A DNA stretch of 64,000 bases from Solirubrobacter pauli (lineage in GTDB: Bacteria > Actinomycetota > Thermoleophilia > Solirubrobacterales > Solirubrobacteraceae). Below, in pieces: positions 23,235 through 31,999 of the stretch. Positions within the stretch are counted from its first letter, which is position 1. Each line of letters opens with the position of its first letter. The DNA is taken from the NCBI RefSeq assembly GCF_003633755.1, contig NZ_RBIL01000001.1:1783426-1847425 (forward strand). The letters are read 5' to 3'. The notes below the pieces were generated by a model. The model was not told the origin of the DNA. It saw only the letters and a program-made list of their open reading frames with translations, and did no database searches. Position numbers and translations under genes: made by a program.

Positions 23235-26174
23235 GGCGAACGCGGCCATCCGCTCCAGGCCCGCGGCGCGGGTCGGCGGCGGAGGCGGCGTGAGCGCGAG
23301 CCGGGTGATCTCCGGGTTGGTGGGATCGTCCACGCCGCGGATCGCCGTCGCCGCCGCGAGCAGCTCGGCGGCGCCGTCGTGGTCACCCTTGGCCGCCGCC
23401 ACCGCCGCCGCGCTGACCGCCACCGCGGCGTGCATCGGCATGTCCTTCGTGTTCTCCGCCGCCGCCTGCGCAACCGCCAGGTAGGTCGCGGCGCGCTCGA
23501 AGTCCCCGCGCTCGGCGGCCACGGACGCCGCCACGGCGTTCACCAGGGCGTGGCCGTGCGCGCCCGGCATCGCGGGCGGCAGCCCTTCCAGGCGCGAGAG
23601 CGCATCGGTCAGCACGGCGTCCGCGGCGTCCAGGTTCCCCGCGAGCCACTCGATCCGCGCCTGCAAGGACTGGACGAACGCGAGGTCGTCGCGGCCGATG
23701 TCCCGGCGGTGGCGTGCGCGTGACGCGAGCTCGCGCGCACCGTCGACGTCACCGGCGCGCAGGCGCAGGTCCGAGATGCGCATGTCCAGCATGCCCGCGA
23801 GCGCGTCCGGGTTCAGCGCCGAGAACGCCTCGCGCACCTCCTCGAGCGTCTGCTCGGCCTCGTCGAGCCGCGACAGCAGCATCAGCCGGCCGCTCTCCAG
23901 GAACAGCGCCATGCCGAGCGCGAACGCGTCGCCGAGCTCGATCAGCTGCGTCCGCGCGGTCGCCAGGTGCTCGCCCATCAGCTCGATCTCGCCGTCGTTC
24001 TCGGCCTTGCCCGCGAGGAACAGCCGCACGACGGCGCGTACCCACGCGTCCGGGTGCTCGCGTGCCGCCCGCTCGTGCGTGTTGGACTCCACGCCGGCGA
24101 ACAGCTCCAGCACGACCTTGGCGAGCGCCACGAGCGGACGGTCGGCGTCGTCCAGCGCCCCGACGCGCTCGTACATCTCGGCGATCAGCGCCTGCGCGTC
24201 CTCCTGGTACGGATGGTCTTCCAACGCGGCCAGCTGCAGCACGCTCTCGGCGATCGCGCGGTCGGTGGGATCGGCCTCACCCGGGATCGCGACCGCGAAG
24301 GCGGTCCACGTCTTGGCCTCCTGCTGGCTGCCCGACAGCAGCCACAGCCAGAACAGCTCGACCGCGAGCCGGACGCCGGAGCGCGCGTCCTGGACGTCGC
24401 TGAAGTGGCGCAGGGCGGCGATGATGTGCTCGCGCTCGGCGTCCAGCAGCGTGTACCAGCGGGCCTGCTCGTGGCCGCGCAGCTTCGGCTCGGCCTCCGC
24501 GACGAGGTCGGCGAAGTAGCGGGCGTGCGCGGCGCGCGTGCTGTCGAGCTCACCCGCCTCCTCGAGCTTCTCGAGCCCGTACTCGCGGATCGTCTCGAGC
24601 ATCCGGTAGCGAGTCGGCTCGGCGTCGGGGACGACCTGCACGATCGAGCGCTCGGCGAGCGCGGCGAGGCCGTCGAACGCGTCGTCCCCGTAGACGGCGC
24701 TCGCGGACGCGACGGTCGCGCCGGCGGTGAACACGGCCAGCCGGCGGGCGAGCACGCGCTCTGGCTCCTCGAGCAGCTCCCAGCTCCAGTCGACGACGGC
24801 GCGCAGCGTGCGGTGGCGTGGGAGCGCGGTGCGGCTGCCGCCGGTGAGCAGCCGGAAGCGGTCGTCCAGCCGCGCGGCGAGCTCGCTCGCGGTGAGCGTG
24901 CGCAGGCGCGCCGCGGCCAGCTCGAGCGCGAGCGGGAGGCCGTCCAGGCGGCGGCAGATCTCGCGCGCGGCGTCGTCGACGACGTAGCCGGGCCGGGCGG
25001 CCGCCGCGCGGTCGGCGAACAGCGCCAGCGCGGGCGTCTCGGCCAGGGGCGGCACGGGGACGAGCGCCTCGCCGTCGATCGCGAGCGCCTCACGGCTCGT
25101 GGCGACGACCTTCAGCCGCGGGCAGGCGGCGAGCAGGCGGTCGGTGAGGTCGGCCGCGCCCGCGATCACGTGCTCGCAGTTGTCGAGGACGACGATCGCC
25201 TCGCGCTCGGCGAGCACGCCGAGCAGGTGGTTGAGCGTGTCGCGCGGCATCATGCCGGGCAGCACCGCCTCGCGCAGGCCGAGCGCGCCGAGCGTGGCGG
25301 GGACGAGCTCGGACTCGGCGGTCACGGGCGCGAGCTCGACGAACCAGACGCCGTCGTCGCACTCGTCGACGTGACGGGCGACCGCCTCGCGCGCGAGCCG
25401 CGTCTTGCCCGCGCCGCCCGGGCCGAGCAGCGTGACCAGGCGCGAGCGCTGCAGCAGCTCGTCGATCTGGGCCAGCTCGCGCTCACGGCCGACGAAGCTC
25501 GTGACCGGCGCCGGGAGGTTCGTGCGGCGCGCCGCGGTCGGCTCGGCCTGGAGCACCGCGAGGTGCGCCTGCTGGAGCTCGGGCGAAGGCGCCACGCCGA
25601 GCTCGTCGTCCAGCCGGCGGCGCGTGCGCTCGTAGACGGCCAGCGCGTCCGCCTGGCGGCCGACGGCGAACAGCGAGCCGATCAGCCGCGCCGCGAGCCG
25701 CTCGTGCAACGGGTGCTCGGTGTGCAGCGCCTCCAGCGCGGCCACGTCGCCGGTGTCGATCAGCGCCGTGACGCGCTGCTCTTCCAGCCGCGCGGCCGCC
25801 TGCTGCGCGAAGCGGTACTCGCGCAGGTCGGCCAGCGCCGGGCCGCGCCACAGGTGCAGAGCCTGGCCGGGCGCGCGCTCGAACTCCTGCACGTCGGTCC
25901 ACGTCGTCTCGAGGCGGTAGCCGCCGGGCGCGGGCGCCACGAGCGCCGGGTCCCCGAGCGCACGCCGCAGGCGCGAGACGAGCGACTGCAGCGCGTGCAC
26001 GTGATCAGCCGGGAGGTCGTCCTCCCACAGCGCGTCCACGAGCGCCCCGGTGGTGACGGGGCGGCCGGCGTCGAGGGCGAGCCGGGCGAGCAGCGCGCGC
26101 AGGCGGCCGCCTCCGACCGCGACCGGCGTTCCGTCGTGCTCGATCTCCAACGGCCCCAGCAGGCCAATGCGCAT
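23208..26174 (-). CDS. SARP/BTAD-type regulator with NB-ARC ATPase and TPR-like region
   Basis: A 988-residue AfsR-like regulator. Order: winged-helix DNA-binding domain (MRIGLLGPLEIEHDG to about residue 85), bacterial transcriptional activation domain (about 90-235, ending DELGVAPSPELQQ), ATPase with Walker A GPGGAGKTRLARE near 251 and VVLDNCEHVI near 328, then a long helical repeat region from about 550. ATG 26174 begins the domain and has GGGG upstream. Such proteins control secondary metabolism or stress genes; the target is not shown here, though the exporter next to it is a candidate. Confidence 0.9.
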   Translation of the reverse strand: MRIGLLGPLEIEHDGTPVAVGGGRLRALLARLALDAGRPVTTGALVDALWEDDLPADHVHALQSLVSRLRRALGDPALVAPAPGGYRLETTWTDVQEFERAPGQALHLWRGPALADLREYRFAQQAAARLEEQRVTALIDTGDVAALEALHTEHPLHERLAARLIGSLFAVGRQADALAVYERTRRRLDDELGVAPSPELQQAHLAVLQAEPTAARRTNLPAPVTSFVGRERELAQIDELLQRSRLVTLLGPGGAGKTRLAREAVARHVDECDDGVWFVELAPVTAESELVPATLGALGLREAVLPGMMPRDTLNHLLGVLAEREAIVVLDNCEHVIAGAADLTDRLLAACPRLKVVATSREALAIDGEALVPVPPLAETPALALFADRAAAARPGYVVDDAAREICRRLDGLPLALELAAARLRTLTASELAARLDDRFRLLTGGSRTALPRHRTLRAVVDWSWELLEEPERVLARRLAVFTAGATVASASAVYGDDAFDGLAALAERSIVQVVPDAEPTRYRMLETIREYGLEKLEEAGELDSTRAAHARYFADLVAEAEPKLRGHEQARWYTLLDAEREHIIAALRHFSDVQDARSGVRLAVELFWLWLLSGSQQEAKTWTAFAVAIPGEADPTDRAIAESVLQLAALEDHPYQEDAQALIAEMYERVGALDDADRPLVALAKVVLELFAGVESNTHERAAREHPDAWVRAVVRLFLAGKAENDGEIELMGEHLATARTQLIELGDAFALGMALFLESGRLMLLSRLDEAEQTLEEVREAFSALNPDALAGMLDMRISDLRLRAGDVDGARELASRARHRRDIGRDDLAFVQSLQARIEWLAGNLDAADAVLTDALSRLEGLPPAMPGAHGHALVNAVAASVAAERGDFERAATYLAVAQAAAENTKDMPMHAAVAVSAAAVAAAKGDHDGAAELLAAATAIRGVDDPTNPEITRLALTPPPPPTRAAGLERMAAFASRPAPVTP

Positions 26175-26341
26175 GCCCCTTAATGTCGCAGGGCGGCCTT
26201 CCGGTGTGCTCATCTGGGGACGCCGACGGGAGCTGGCGGTTCGCCGCCAGGCGCTTCACCGGCTGTCCTCCGGGTTCGAGGAGCCCGCGAGCGGGAGTCT
26301 TCTCCCCGCAAGCATCCCCTCCCCAAAAGGACTTCCCCGCC

Positions 26342-26494
26342 ATGACTCCCCGCCGCCCGATCACCGTCGCCCTGATGTCCGTCCTCCTCGTCTGCGGGAC
26401 GGCGTTCAGCATCAGCCGGGCCACCCACGACAGCGACCAGACGGCGACGGAGATCACGCATCAGGTGCTCGACACGCCGGCGGATCAGCGCTAG
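26342..26494 (+). CDS. Small exported or membrane peptide, 50 residues
   Basis: Not recognised. MTPRRPITVALMSVLLVCG opens a single hydrophobic segment (residues 7-20), followed by a short polar tail ending DTPADQR. AAGGA at 26327-26331 is a plausible ribosome-binding site. It could be a signal peptide with a small secreted tail or a single-pass membrane peptide; a Cys in LLVCG might be lipidated but the lipobox is poor. Its stop overlaps the convergent nitroreductase stop. Confidence 0.55.
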   Translation: MTPRRPITVALMSVLLVCGTAFSISRATHDSDQTATEITHQVLDTPADQR

Positions 26495-27840
26495 CTCTCC
26501 GGCAACGTCAGCCCGGCCACCGGGACGACGACCGACGTCGGCGTGCCCGGGCCGCCGCCGGCCTTGCTGCGGTAGCGCGGCACGCCCACGCAGGTGAACA
26601 GCAGTGCCGCCAGCGGCTCGCCGACGGTCGCCGGGAACATCGAGTCCACGAACGTCATGCCGCTGGCGCCGAACCCGAGCGCGTAGGCCGCGAGGTGCAG
26701 CCGGCCTTCGACGAGGCCGGCGTCCAGCTGGGCCTCGCGGTACTGGCGGTCGCCGAGGCGGTCGAGGTGGGTCGCGCCCATCACCACGAACGCGGCGTCA
26801 CGGCCGAGGTCCTGGTCCCAGCACAGGCGCAGCAGCTCCTCGCGCAGGTTGCCGGGGCGCAACGGGGTCGTGATGTCCGGCCAGCGGTAGAGGCCGGGCT
26901 CGACGTCCTCGACGCCGTGCACGGCGATGTAGTGCGGCTGGCTCGCGGGCGTCAGGGCGTAGGTGAGCGCGGCCTCGTAGTCGGCCTTCGCGATCGTGGC
27001 GGAGGCGTCCATCCGCCGGGTGGAGCCGCGCCTGAGGATCACGTCCTCGAGGTCGTCGGTCGGTGGGGTCGGAGCGGCGGGCCATGGGTCGCCGACCGCG
27101 TACGCGCCATCGCCGGCACGCTGCGCCGCCGTGATCAGCGGCAGCTCGCGCGGCGCATGGTCGACCGCGCCGGTCGCGCTCGTCCCGCCAGGCTCGATCC
27201 GCGGCGCGCCGTCCCCCAGCGCGACCAGCGCGAGCGGGAACTCGTGCACGCCGTCGGCACCGACCAGACGGGTCGACGCCGCGTCGTCGAAGCGCGTGAA
27301 CAGCCGCGCGGCCGGCGCGAGCGCCAGCGTCTGGGCGAGCATCGTGCCGGCGTCCCAGTACAGGTGGCGGAAGCCGCGCTCGGCGTAGCGCCAGGCGGTG
27401 CGCCAGGGCACGCCGGTCACGACCAGCGTCGTCGCCTCCCCGCCCGCCGCCGGGCCGATCCGCACCAGCGCGTGCGCCTCCGGGTCGTACCAGTGGACGC
27501 CGTCCGCGCGCGAGACGTACAGCTCGAGCGGGAACCGCCCACCGGCCGAGCCCGCGGCGCGGAACAGCTGCTGGGGCCGGTTCTCCCGCTGCGCGGTGCG
27601 CACGACGCCGGACGAGAGGAACAGCAGCCGCGCGAGCGGGTCCTGGCTCAGGTCGCGGGGCAGCGCGAAGCGCGGCAGGTCGTCCGCGTAGCGCTTGTAC
27701 GGGTACGGCCACGTCGCGAAGTCGTTCGAGATCAGGTCCTGCAGCACGAGCGGGTGGTCCGCCGGCGGCGCGGGGAAGTCGTCGCCGTCCTGGTAGGACG
27801 TCAGCGCGTGGTAGAGGCGCGCGGTGTCTCCGTCGACCAT
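26491..27840 (-). CDS. SagB/ThcOx-type nitroreductase-family protein
   Basis: A 449-residue protein with two nitroreductase-fold halves. The N-terminal half has LYHALTSYQDGDDFP and WPYPYKRYADD followed by FLSSGVVRTAQ; the C-terminal half has ILRRGSTRRMDASATI and FGASGMTFVDSMFP. This matches the SagB/ThcOx family of FMN-dependent oxidases, which make azoles in thiazole/oxazole-modified peptides or act alone. No YcaO or precursor peptide gene is seen nearby apart from the 50-residue ORF convergent with it, so it is probably a stand-alone member. ATG 27840 has no clear ribosome-binding site. Confidence 0.8.
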   Translation of the reverse strand: MVDGDTARLYHALTSYQDGDDFPAPPADHPLVLQDLISNDFATWPYPYKRYADDLPRFALPRDLSQDPLARLLFLSSGVVRTAQRENRPQQLFRAAGSAGGRFPLELYVSRADGVHWYDPEAHALVRIGPAAGGEATTLVVTGVPWRTAWRYAERGFRHLYWDAGTMLAQTLALAPAARLFTRFDDAASTRLVGADGVHEFPLALVALGDGAPRIEPGGTSATGAVDHAPRELPLITAAQRAGDGAYAVGDPWPAAPTPPTDDLEDVILRRGSTRRMDASATIAKADYEAALTYALTPASQPHYIAVHGVEDVEPGLYRWPDITTPLRPGNLREELLRLCWDQDLGRDAAFVVMGATHLDRLGDRQYREAQLDAGLVEGRLHLAAYALGFGASGMTFVDSMFPATVGEPLAALLFTCVGVPRYRSKAGGGPGTPTSVVVPVAGLTLPES

Positions 27841-27879
27841 TCGCGGAATAGTGGCGCACGGCGCCCCGTCCTGCTGGTC

Positions 27880-28136
27880 ATGAGCACCCGCACGCGCGAC
27901 CTGCTGCACGACGCCGGGCTGCGCCACGAGCCGACCGCCAAGCGCATCCGGGCGGACGCGGCCGGCGCCACCGTCGTCGACACCACGAACGCCGTTCTCG
28001 TCTGGGCACCGCGGCGCGTCGTGCCCGCTACGCGGTGCCGGAGGCCGAGCGCGTGGACGTCTTCCTCGACCGCCGGCGTCGCGGCGCGCCTCAGGGCGAG
28101 ATCGCCGACGCGATGCGGGACGAGTTCGGCGCGTAG
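27880..28136 (+). pseudogene. DUF427-like gene with a one-base frameshift
   Basis: Starting ATG 27880 the frame reads MSTRTRDLLHDAGLRHEPTA and later AVLVWAPRRVVPA. The family-typical continuation YAVPEAERVDVFLDRRR lies one frame over, starting at TAC 28029 and ending at TAG 28136. Adding one base after CCCGC near 28028 would restore an unbroken product of about 85 residues. The motif LVW-x-PRRVVP-x-YAVPE is typical of DUF427 proteins as I know them. It is either a true pseudogene or a sequencing error; no product function is known. Confidence 0.6.
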
Positions 28137-28158
28137 CTCCCGTATACCTGGGACCCAC

Positions 28159-28548
28159 ATGAGCGTCGAACTCCTCAACGTCCCGGGCCGTCAGACGACC
28201 CCCTTCTACCACCACGTGTCCGTCGCGAGCGGTGAGCGGATCATCCACGTCGCCGGCCAGGTCGGGTCCGACGACGACCTCCAGCTCGTCGAGGGCGGGC
28301 TCGCCGCGCAGGCCGAGCAGGCGCTGCGCAACGTCGTCGCGGCGGTCGAGGCCGCGGGCGCGACGGCGGCCGACCTGGTGAAGCTGACGATGTACGTCAC
28401 CGACTGGACGCCGGACCAGCTCGAAGCGCTCGGGGCGGGGCTCGCCGCGGTGGAAGGCGTGCCGCGCGTGCCCGCCTCGCTGATCGGCGTGTCGATCCTG
28501 TTCGAGCCCGGCTACCGGATCGAGATCGAGGCCGTCGCGGTCGCCTAG
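28159..28548 (+). CDS. RidA family (YjgF/YER057c/UK114) protein
   Basis: A 129-residue RidA-like enamine/imine deaminase. The signature pieces are IIHVAGQVGSD, a helical segment AQAEQALRNVVAAVEAAGA, LVKLTMYVTD and the C-terminal PASLIGVSILFEPGYRIEIEA, where the family usually has R-x3-GV-x2-L; here the Arg is replaced by Leu (PASLIGV). In RidA that Arg binds the substrate carboxylate, so this member may not be a canonical deaminase. Cytoplasmic, small, no operon partner with a clear link. Confidence 0.85.
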   Translation: MSVELLNVPGRQTTPFYHHVSVASGERIIHVAGQVGSDDDLQLVEGGLAAQAEQALRNVVAAVEAAGATAADLVKLTMYVTDWTPDQLEALGAGLAAVEGVPRVPASLIGVSILFEPGYRIEIEAVAVA

Positions 28549-28595
28549 CGGACACCTCGGTGCGCCGGTGAGCCCGCCGGGGTCGTACCCGCGGC

Positions 28596-29567
28596 ATGGA
28601 CGGACTGCGGATCCTGCTCACCGGCGCCAGCAGTGGGGTCGGGCTGGCCACGACCGAACGCCTCGCCCGGGGCGGCGCACGGCTCGCGCTGGTGGCGCGG
28701 GGCGAGGTGGCGCTCGAGGACACCGCGCGACGGGCTCGCGAGCTCGGTGCCGAAGCCCACGCGCTGCCCGCCGACCTGTCGGACCGGGCGGCGGCGACCG
28801 CCGTCGTGGAGGCGGCCGTCGAGCGGCTCGGCGGCCTGGACGTGGTGATCTCCAACGCGGGTGCCGTCGTCTTCGGGCACTTCCTCGAGGTCGATCCCGA
28901 CGACTTCGACCGCACGCTGGACGTGACGTTCGGCGGCGCCGTCAACCTGCTGCGCGCCGCGCTCCCGCACCTGCGCGAGAGCGAGGGGACGGTGATCGCG
29001 GTGTCGTCGATGATGGCGCGCCTGCCGCTGCCGGCGTTCTCGAGCTACACGGCCGCCAAGCACGCGCTGCGCGGCTTCCTCAACACGCTGCAGGTCGAAG
29101 AGCGCGAGCAGGGCACGGGCGTGCGCTTCGCGATGATCAACCCCGGCCCGCTGGACACGCCGATCTACGGCCGCGCGACCAGCGCCATCGGCCGCAGCCC
29201 CGCCAAGCTGTTCGACGCCTACCACCCCGACGAGATCGCCAAGGCGGTCGAGCGGGCGCTCACGAGCCGGCGCCACGAGCGCACGGTCGGCGGCGAGTCC
29301 AAGCTGATGACGTTGCTCTACGAGACCGTCCGGCCGGCGGGCGAGCTCGCGCTCGTGTTCGTCGATCGCTGGTACCGCCTGGGCGGAGAGGCCGCGCCGT
29401 CGCCCGGCAGCCTCTACACGGGCAACGACCGCGCGCGGATCGGCGACGGCCACCCGGCCCGCCGCAGCGGCGACGTGCTCGCGCTCGGACGCAACCTCTT
29501 CGGTGCCGCGCGCCGCGTCGTCGCGCTCGGCCCCGCGCTGCTGCGCCCCGTGCCGGAAGAGCGGTAA
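28596..29567 (+). CDS. Short-chain dehydrogenase/reductase
   Basis: A 323-residue SDR, longer than the classical 250. Nucleotide-binding TGASSGVGLATTERL, the NAG strand (ISNAGAVVF) and the catalytic S-x10-YxxxK set (SSMMARL ... SYTAAKHAL) are all present. The 70-residue C-terminal extension (from ERALTSRRHE) contains a predicted amphipathic region and resembles the membrane-associated DltE/RDH-like SDRs. Substrate unknown. It is followed after 10 bases by a cupin gene on the same strand. Confidence 0.88.
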   Translation: MDGLRILLTGASSGVGLATTERLARGGARLALVARGEVALEDTARRARELGAEAHALPADLSDRAAATAVVEAAVERLGGLDVVISNAGAVVFGHFLEVDPDDFDRTLDVTFGGAVNLLRAALPHLRESEGTVIAVSSMMARLPLPAFSSYTAAKHALRGFLNTLQVEEREQGTGVRFAMINPGPLDTPIYGRATSAIGRSPAKLFDAYHPDEIAKAVERALTSRRHERTVGGESKLMTLLYETVRPAGELALVFVDRWYRLGGEAAPSPGSLYTGNDRARIGDGHPARRSGDVLALGRNLFGAARRVVALGPALLRPVPEER

Positions 29568-29577
29568 CGTCGCGCGG

Positions 29578-30060
29578 ATGGGGCCTTCCTACGTCGTCAA
29601 CGTCGCCGACGCGACGGCTTTCGAACATCCGCTGTCCGGCATCACGATCGACTTCGACCGGCCCGGCACGCACTTCGACGACACCGGGATCAACATCCAG
29701 GTGCTGCAGCCCGGCCAGCCGAGCTGCAAGTACCACCACGAGAGCGTGCAGGAGGACTTCCTCGTGCTGGCGGGCGAGTGCCTGCTGCTGCTCGACGGTG
29801 AGGAGCGTCCGCTGCGCACGTGGGACTTCGTGCACTGCGAGCCGGGCGCCACGCACGCGTTCGTCGGCGCCGGGGACGGCCCGTGCTGGCTGCTGCAGAT
29901 CGGCGCGCGCCGGAAGGGCCAGACGCTCGCCTATCCGCCCAGCGAGCTCGCCGCCCGCTACGGAGCGGAGGGCGTGCAAGGCCCCGAGCCGTACGCGGAC
30001 TGGCCGAGCGAGGCGCGTCCCGTTGCCCCGCCGCTGCCGGGTCAGCCGATGACGAACTGA
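29578..30060 (+). CDS. Cupin-domain protein
   Basis: A 160-residue single cupin. The barrel motif 1 is visible as CKYHHESVQEDFLVLAGE (two His and a Glu for metal binding), and motif 2 as VHCEPGATHAFVGAG (final His). This is the usual metal-binding cupin layout; the reaction could be isomerase, dioxygenase or binding. ATG 29578 lies just after the SDR stop, so both are probably co-transcribed. Its end overlaps the convergent lipoprotein gene by 19 bases. Confidence 0.87.
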   Translation: MGPSYVVNVADATAFEHPLSGITIDFDRPGTHFDDTGINIQVLQPGQPSCKYHHESVQEDFLVLAGECLLLLDGEERPLRTWDFVHCEPGATHAFVGAGDGPCWLLQIGARRKGQTLAYPPSELAARYGAEGVQGPEPYADWPSEARPVAPPLPGQPMTN

Positions 30061-30737
30061 CGCGTGTTCCCGCGGATGTAAGGCCCGAGGACGTTCGCGA
30101 GCGCCGTCTTGCGCTGGTACTGCGTCGCCGCGTAGCGCTCGTCCACGGCGGCGAGCCGCTCCCCGTCGAGCTGGTCGAGCAGCGCTTCGCGCTTCGCCCG
30201 GTCGCGCGGCACCTTGCCGCCGGGCCATACCGCCTCCGCCTCGCGGAAGATCGCGGCCAGCTCGGCCGACCCGACGCGCTCGGCCGCCGGCACGAGCTCC
30301 GGCCCCAGCGCGCCGGCGTTCAGCCAGAACTGGGAGAAGCCGCCGTTGAGGATCTCGAAGTCGGCCAGGTAGATGGCGTAGACGGCCAGCTGGGCGGGGT
30401 TGAGCCGGTCGGCCGCGACTTCGCTGTCGAGCTCGTAGAACGGGCGCGTCACCACCGCCCGGACGAGCGGGCCGGGCTCGAGGCCGGCGACGGCCTTCGC
30501 CGGCACCTTGAAGTCCGAGCGCTTGCCCGCCGCGCGGACGATCCGCTCGCCGTGCGCGCCGTCGTCGGGGATCGTGGTCAGGGCGGGATCGTCCGGGTCG
30601 AAGCCCGGCTCCGGCGTCCGCTCCGCGGGCCAGCCCGAGGCCTCGACGGCGGCGCCCTCGTCCTCCGCCGGGACGGGCTCACCGGCGCAGCCCGCGAGGG
30701 CGGCGGCGATCAGGGCAGCGGTGAGCGCTCGCTTCAT
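30042..30737 (-). CDS. DMP19/DUF4375-type lipoprotein
   Basis: A 231-residue lipoprotein: MKRALTAALIAAALAGCAG has an LAGC lipobox, so it is anchored outside the membrane by a lipid on Cys17. The C-terminal domain (about 110-230) has the DMP19 mark EILNGGFSQFWLNAG, found in DUF4375 proteins including a neisserial DNA-mimic protein. An exported lipoprotein version is odd for a DNA mimic, so the role here is probably different. ATG 30737 chosen for the signal peptide. Confidence 0.8.
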   Translation of the reverse strand: MKRALTAALIAAALAGCAGEPVPAEDEGAAVEASGWPAERTPEPGFDPDDPALTTIPDDGAHGERIVRAAGKRSDFKVPAKAVAGLEPGPLVRAVVTRPFYELDSEVAADRLNPAQLAVYAIYLADFEILNGGFSQFWLNAGALGPELVPAAERVGSAELAAIFREAEAVWPGGKVPRDRAKREALLDQLDGERLAAVDERYAATQYQRKTALANVLGPYIRGNTRQFVIG

Positions 30738-30850
30738 CGCCGCGATTGTGCCATGGCACTCAGGCGACGCTCATCGGCTTCTCGTCCACCTCGACCCCGA
30801 CCGTACCCGCCGGTCCGTTTGCCGTCGGACGGCGCGGGCATAGTGTCGGG

Positions 30851-31999
30851 GTGCCCCGCCGTCTTGCCGTGCCCGCGATCGCGCTCGCGCTCGCGTTCTC
30901 CGGCGCGAGCACCGTGCACGCGCAGGACCGCACGGACTTCTTCGTCGAGCAGCTGAAGGCCTCGCCGGTGTACGTCAGCGACTCGGTCACGCGCCGGGTC
31001 GACGACGCCGACCGCAAGGCGCTCGAGCGCGAGGTCAAGGCGATGCCGGTCCCGACGTACCTCATCGTCGCGCCCGACATGAGCGTCGAAGGGGTGTACG
31101 GGGACGACCGGCTGGCGCTGCTGCGCGACGGGCTCGGCAAGGACGGCGTCTACATCGTCAGCGACGACCGTGGCCGGCTGGACGTCGGCGCGTACGGCGT
31201 GCAGCTGCCCGTGCGGTCGCACGACATCTTCATGGCCACCAGCTACGACATCGACCGCGACGCGCCCGGGATGGACAAGATCCGGTATGCGCTCGCGCTC
31301 GTCCGGGGCGAGCCGCGGCTGCCGCGCGCGCAACGCGCCGTGATCCCGCCCAGCGAGGGCGGCCCGCAGCCCACGCCGTACGCCGGCCTCACCGACCGCG
31401 GTGACGATGACGGCCGGCTGTCCTCGGCCGCGCTCGGCTTCTCGATCCTCGGCTCGTTCTTCGTCGGCCTGACGCTGGCGGTGGTCGGGCTCGAGCGTCG
31501 CTACCGCCGGCGGCGCGCCCGGGGCCGGCGGCACGCGCGGTCGACGATCCCGGCCGAGGGTGTACGCGCCCAGGCCGTGGACGCCCACGCGCGGCTGGTG
31601 CGCGACCTCGGCCGCCGCAAGGCGCCGAGCGAGCGGGCCGTCGACCTCGAGGTCGCCGCCGCGATGGCGCTCGAGCGCGGCAAGCCGATCGACGACCTCG
31701 GCGCGCTCGTGCTCGCCCGCCGCGGCCGCGAGGCGCTCAAGGGCGACGAGCGGGCGCGCTGCTTCTTCGACCCCCGGCACAAGGGCCCGGTGACGCCCAC
31801 GCGCTGGCAGTCCGACCGCGCGCTGGTCGAGGTGCCGGCGTGCGACGCGTGCGCGCACGCCATCCGGACCAACCGGGCGCCGGAGTCGGTGTGGGACGGC
31901 GACCGCCCCTACTGGCAGCGCGACACCGTGTGGGCGCGCACGGGGTTCGGCGCGCTGCGGCGTGACATGCGCGCGGCGCTCGCGGAGGACCGGCGATGA
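30851..31999 (+). CDS. Membrane protein with exported domain and cytoplasmic CHCC module (paralogue 1 of 3)
   Basis: Not recognised as a named family. 382 residues: signal sequence 1-25 (VPRRLAVPAIALALAFSG), an exported domain 26-180 with SPVYVSDS and PTYLIVAPD, a membrane segment at about 192-213 (FSILGSFFVGLTLAVVGL), a basic stop-transfer run (RRYRRRRARGRR), a helical cytoplasmic part, and a C-terminal module with Cys near 304, PRH, then CDACAH (about 331-336), a plausible zinc site. The end RDTVWARTGFGAL recurs in the third gene. GTG 30851 chosen for the signal peptide. Its stop overlaps the next start (ATGA). Confidence 0.7.
   Translation: MPRRLAVPAIALALAFSGASTVHAQDRTDFFVEQLKASPVYVSDSVTRRVDDADRKALEREVKAMPVPTYLIVAPDMSVEGVYGDDRLALLRDGLGKDGVYIVSDDRGRLDVGAYGVQLPVRSHDIFMATSYDIDRDAPGMDKIRYALALVRGEPRLPRAQRAVIPPSEGGPQPTPYAGLTDRGDDDGRLSSAALGFSILGSFFVGLTLAVVGLERRYRRRRARGRRHARSTIPAEGVRAQAVDAHARLVRDLGRRKAPSERAVDLEVAAAMALERGKPIDDLGALVLARRGREALKGDERARCFFDPRHKGPVTPTRWQSDRALVEVPACDACAHAIRTNRAPESVWDGDRPYWQRDTVWARTGFGALRRDMRAALAEDRR

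Noticed and set aside
28028-28031. Programmed frameshift in the DUF427-like gene
   Set aside because: No slippery heptamer or downstream pseudoknot is evident; a simple one-base loss explains it.
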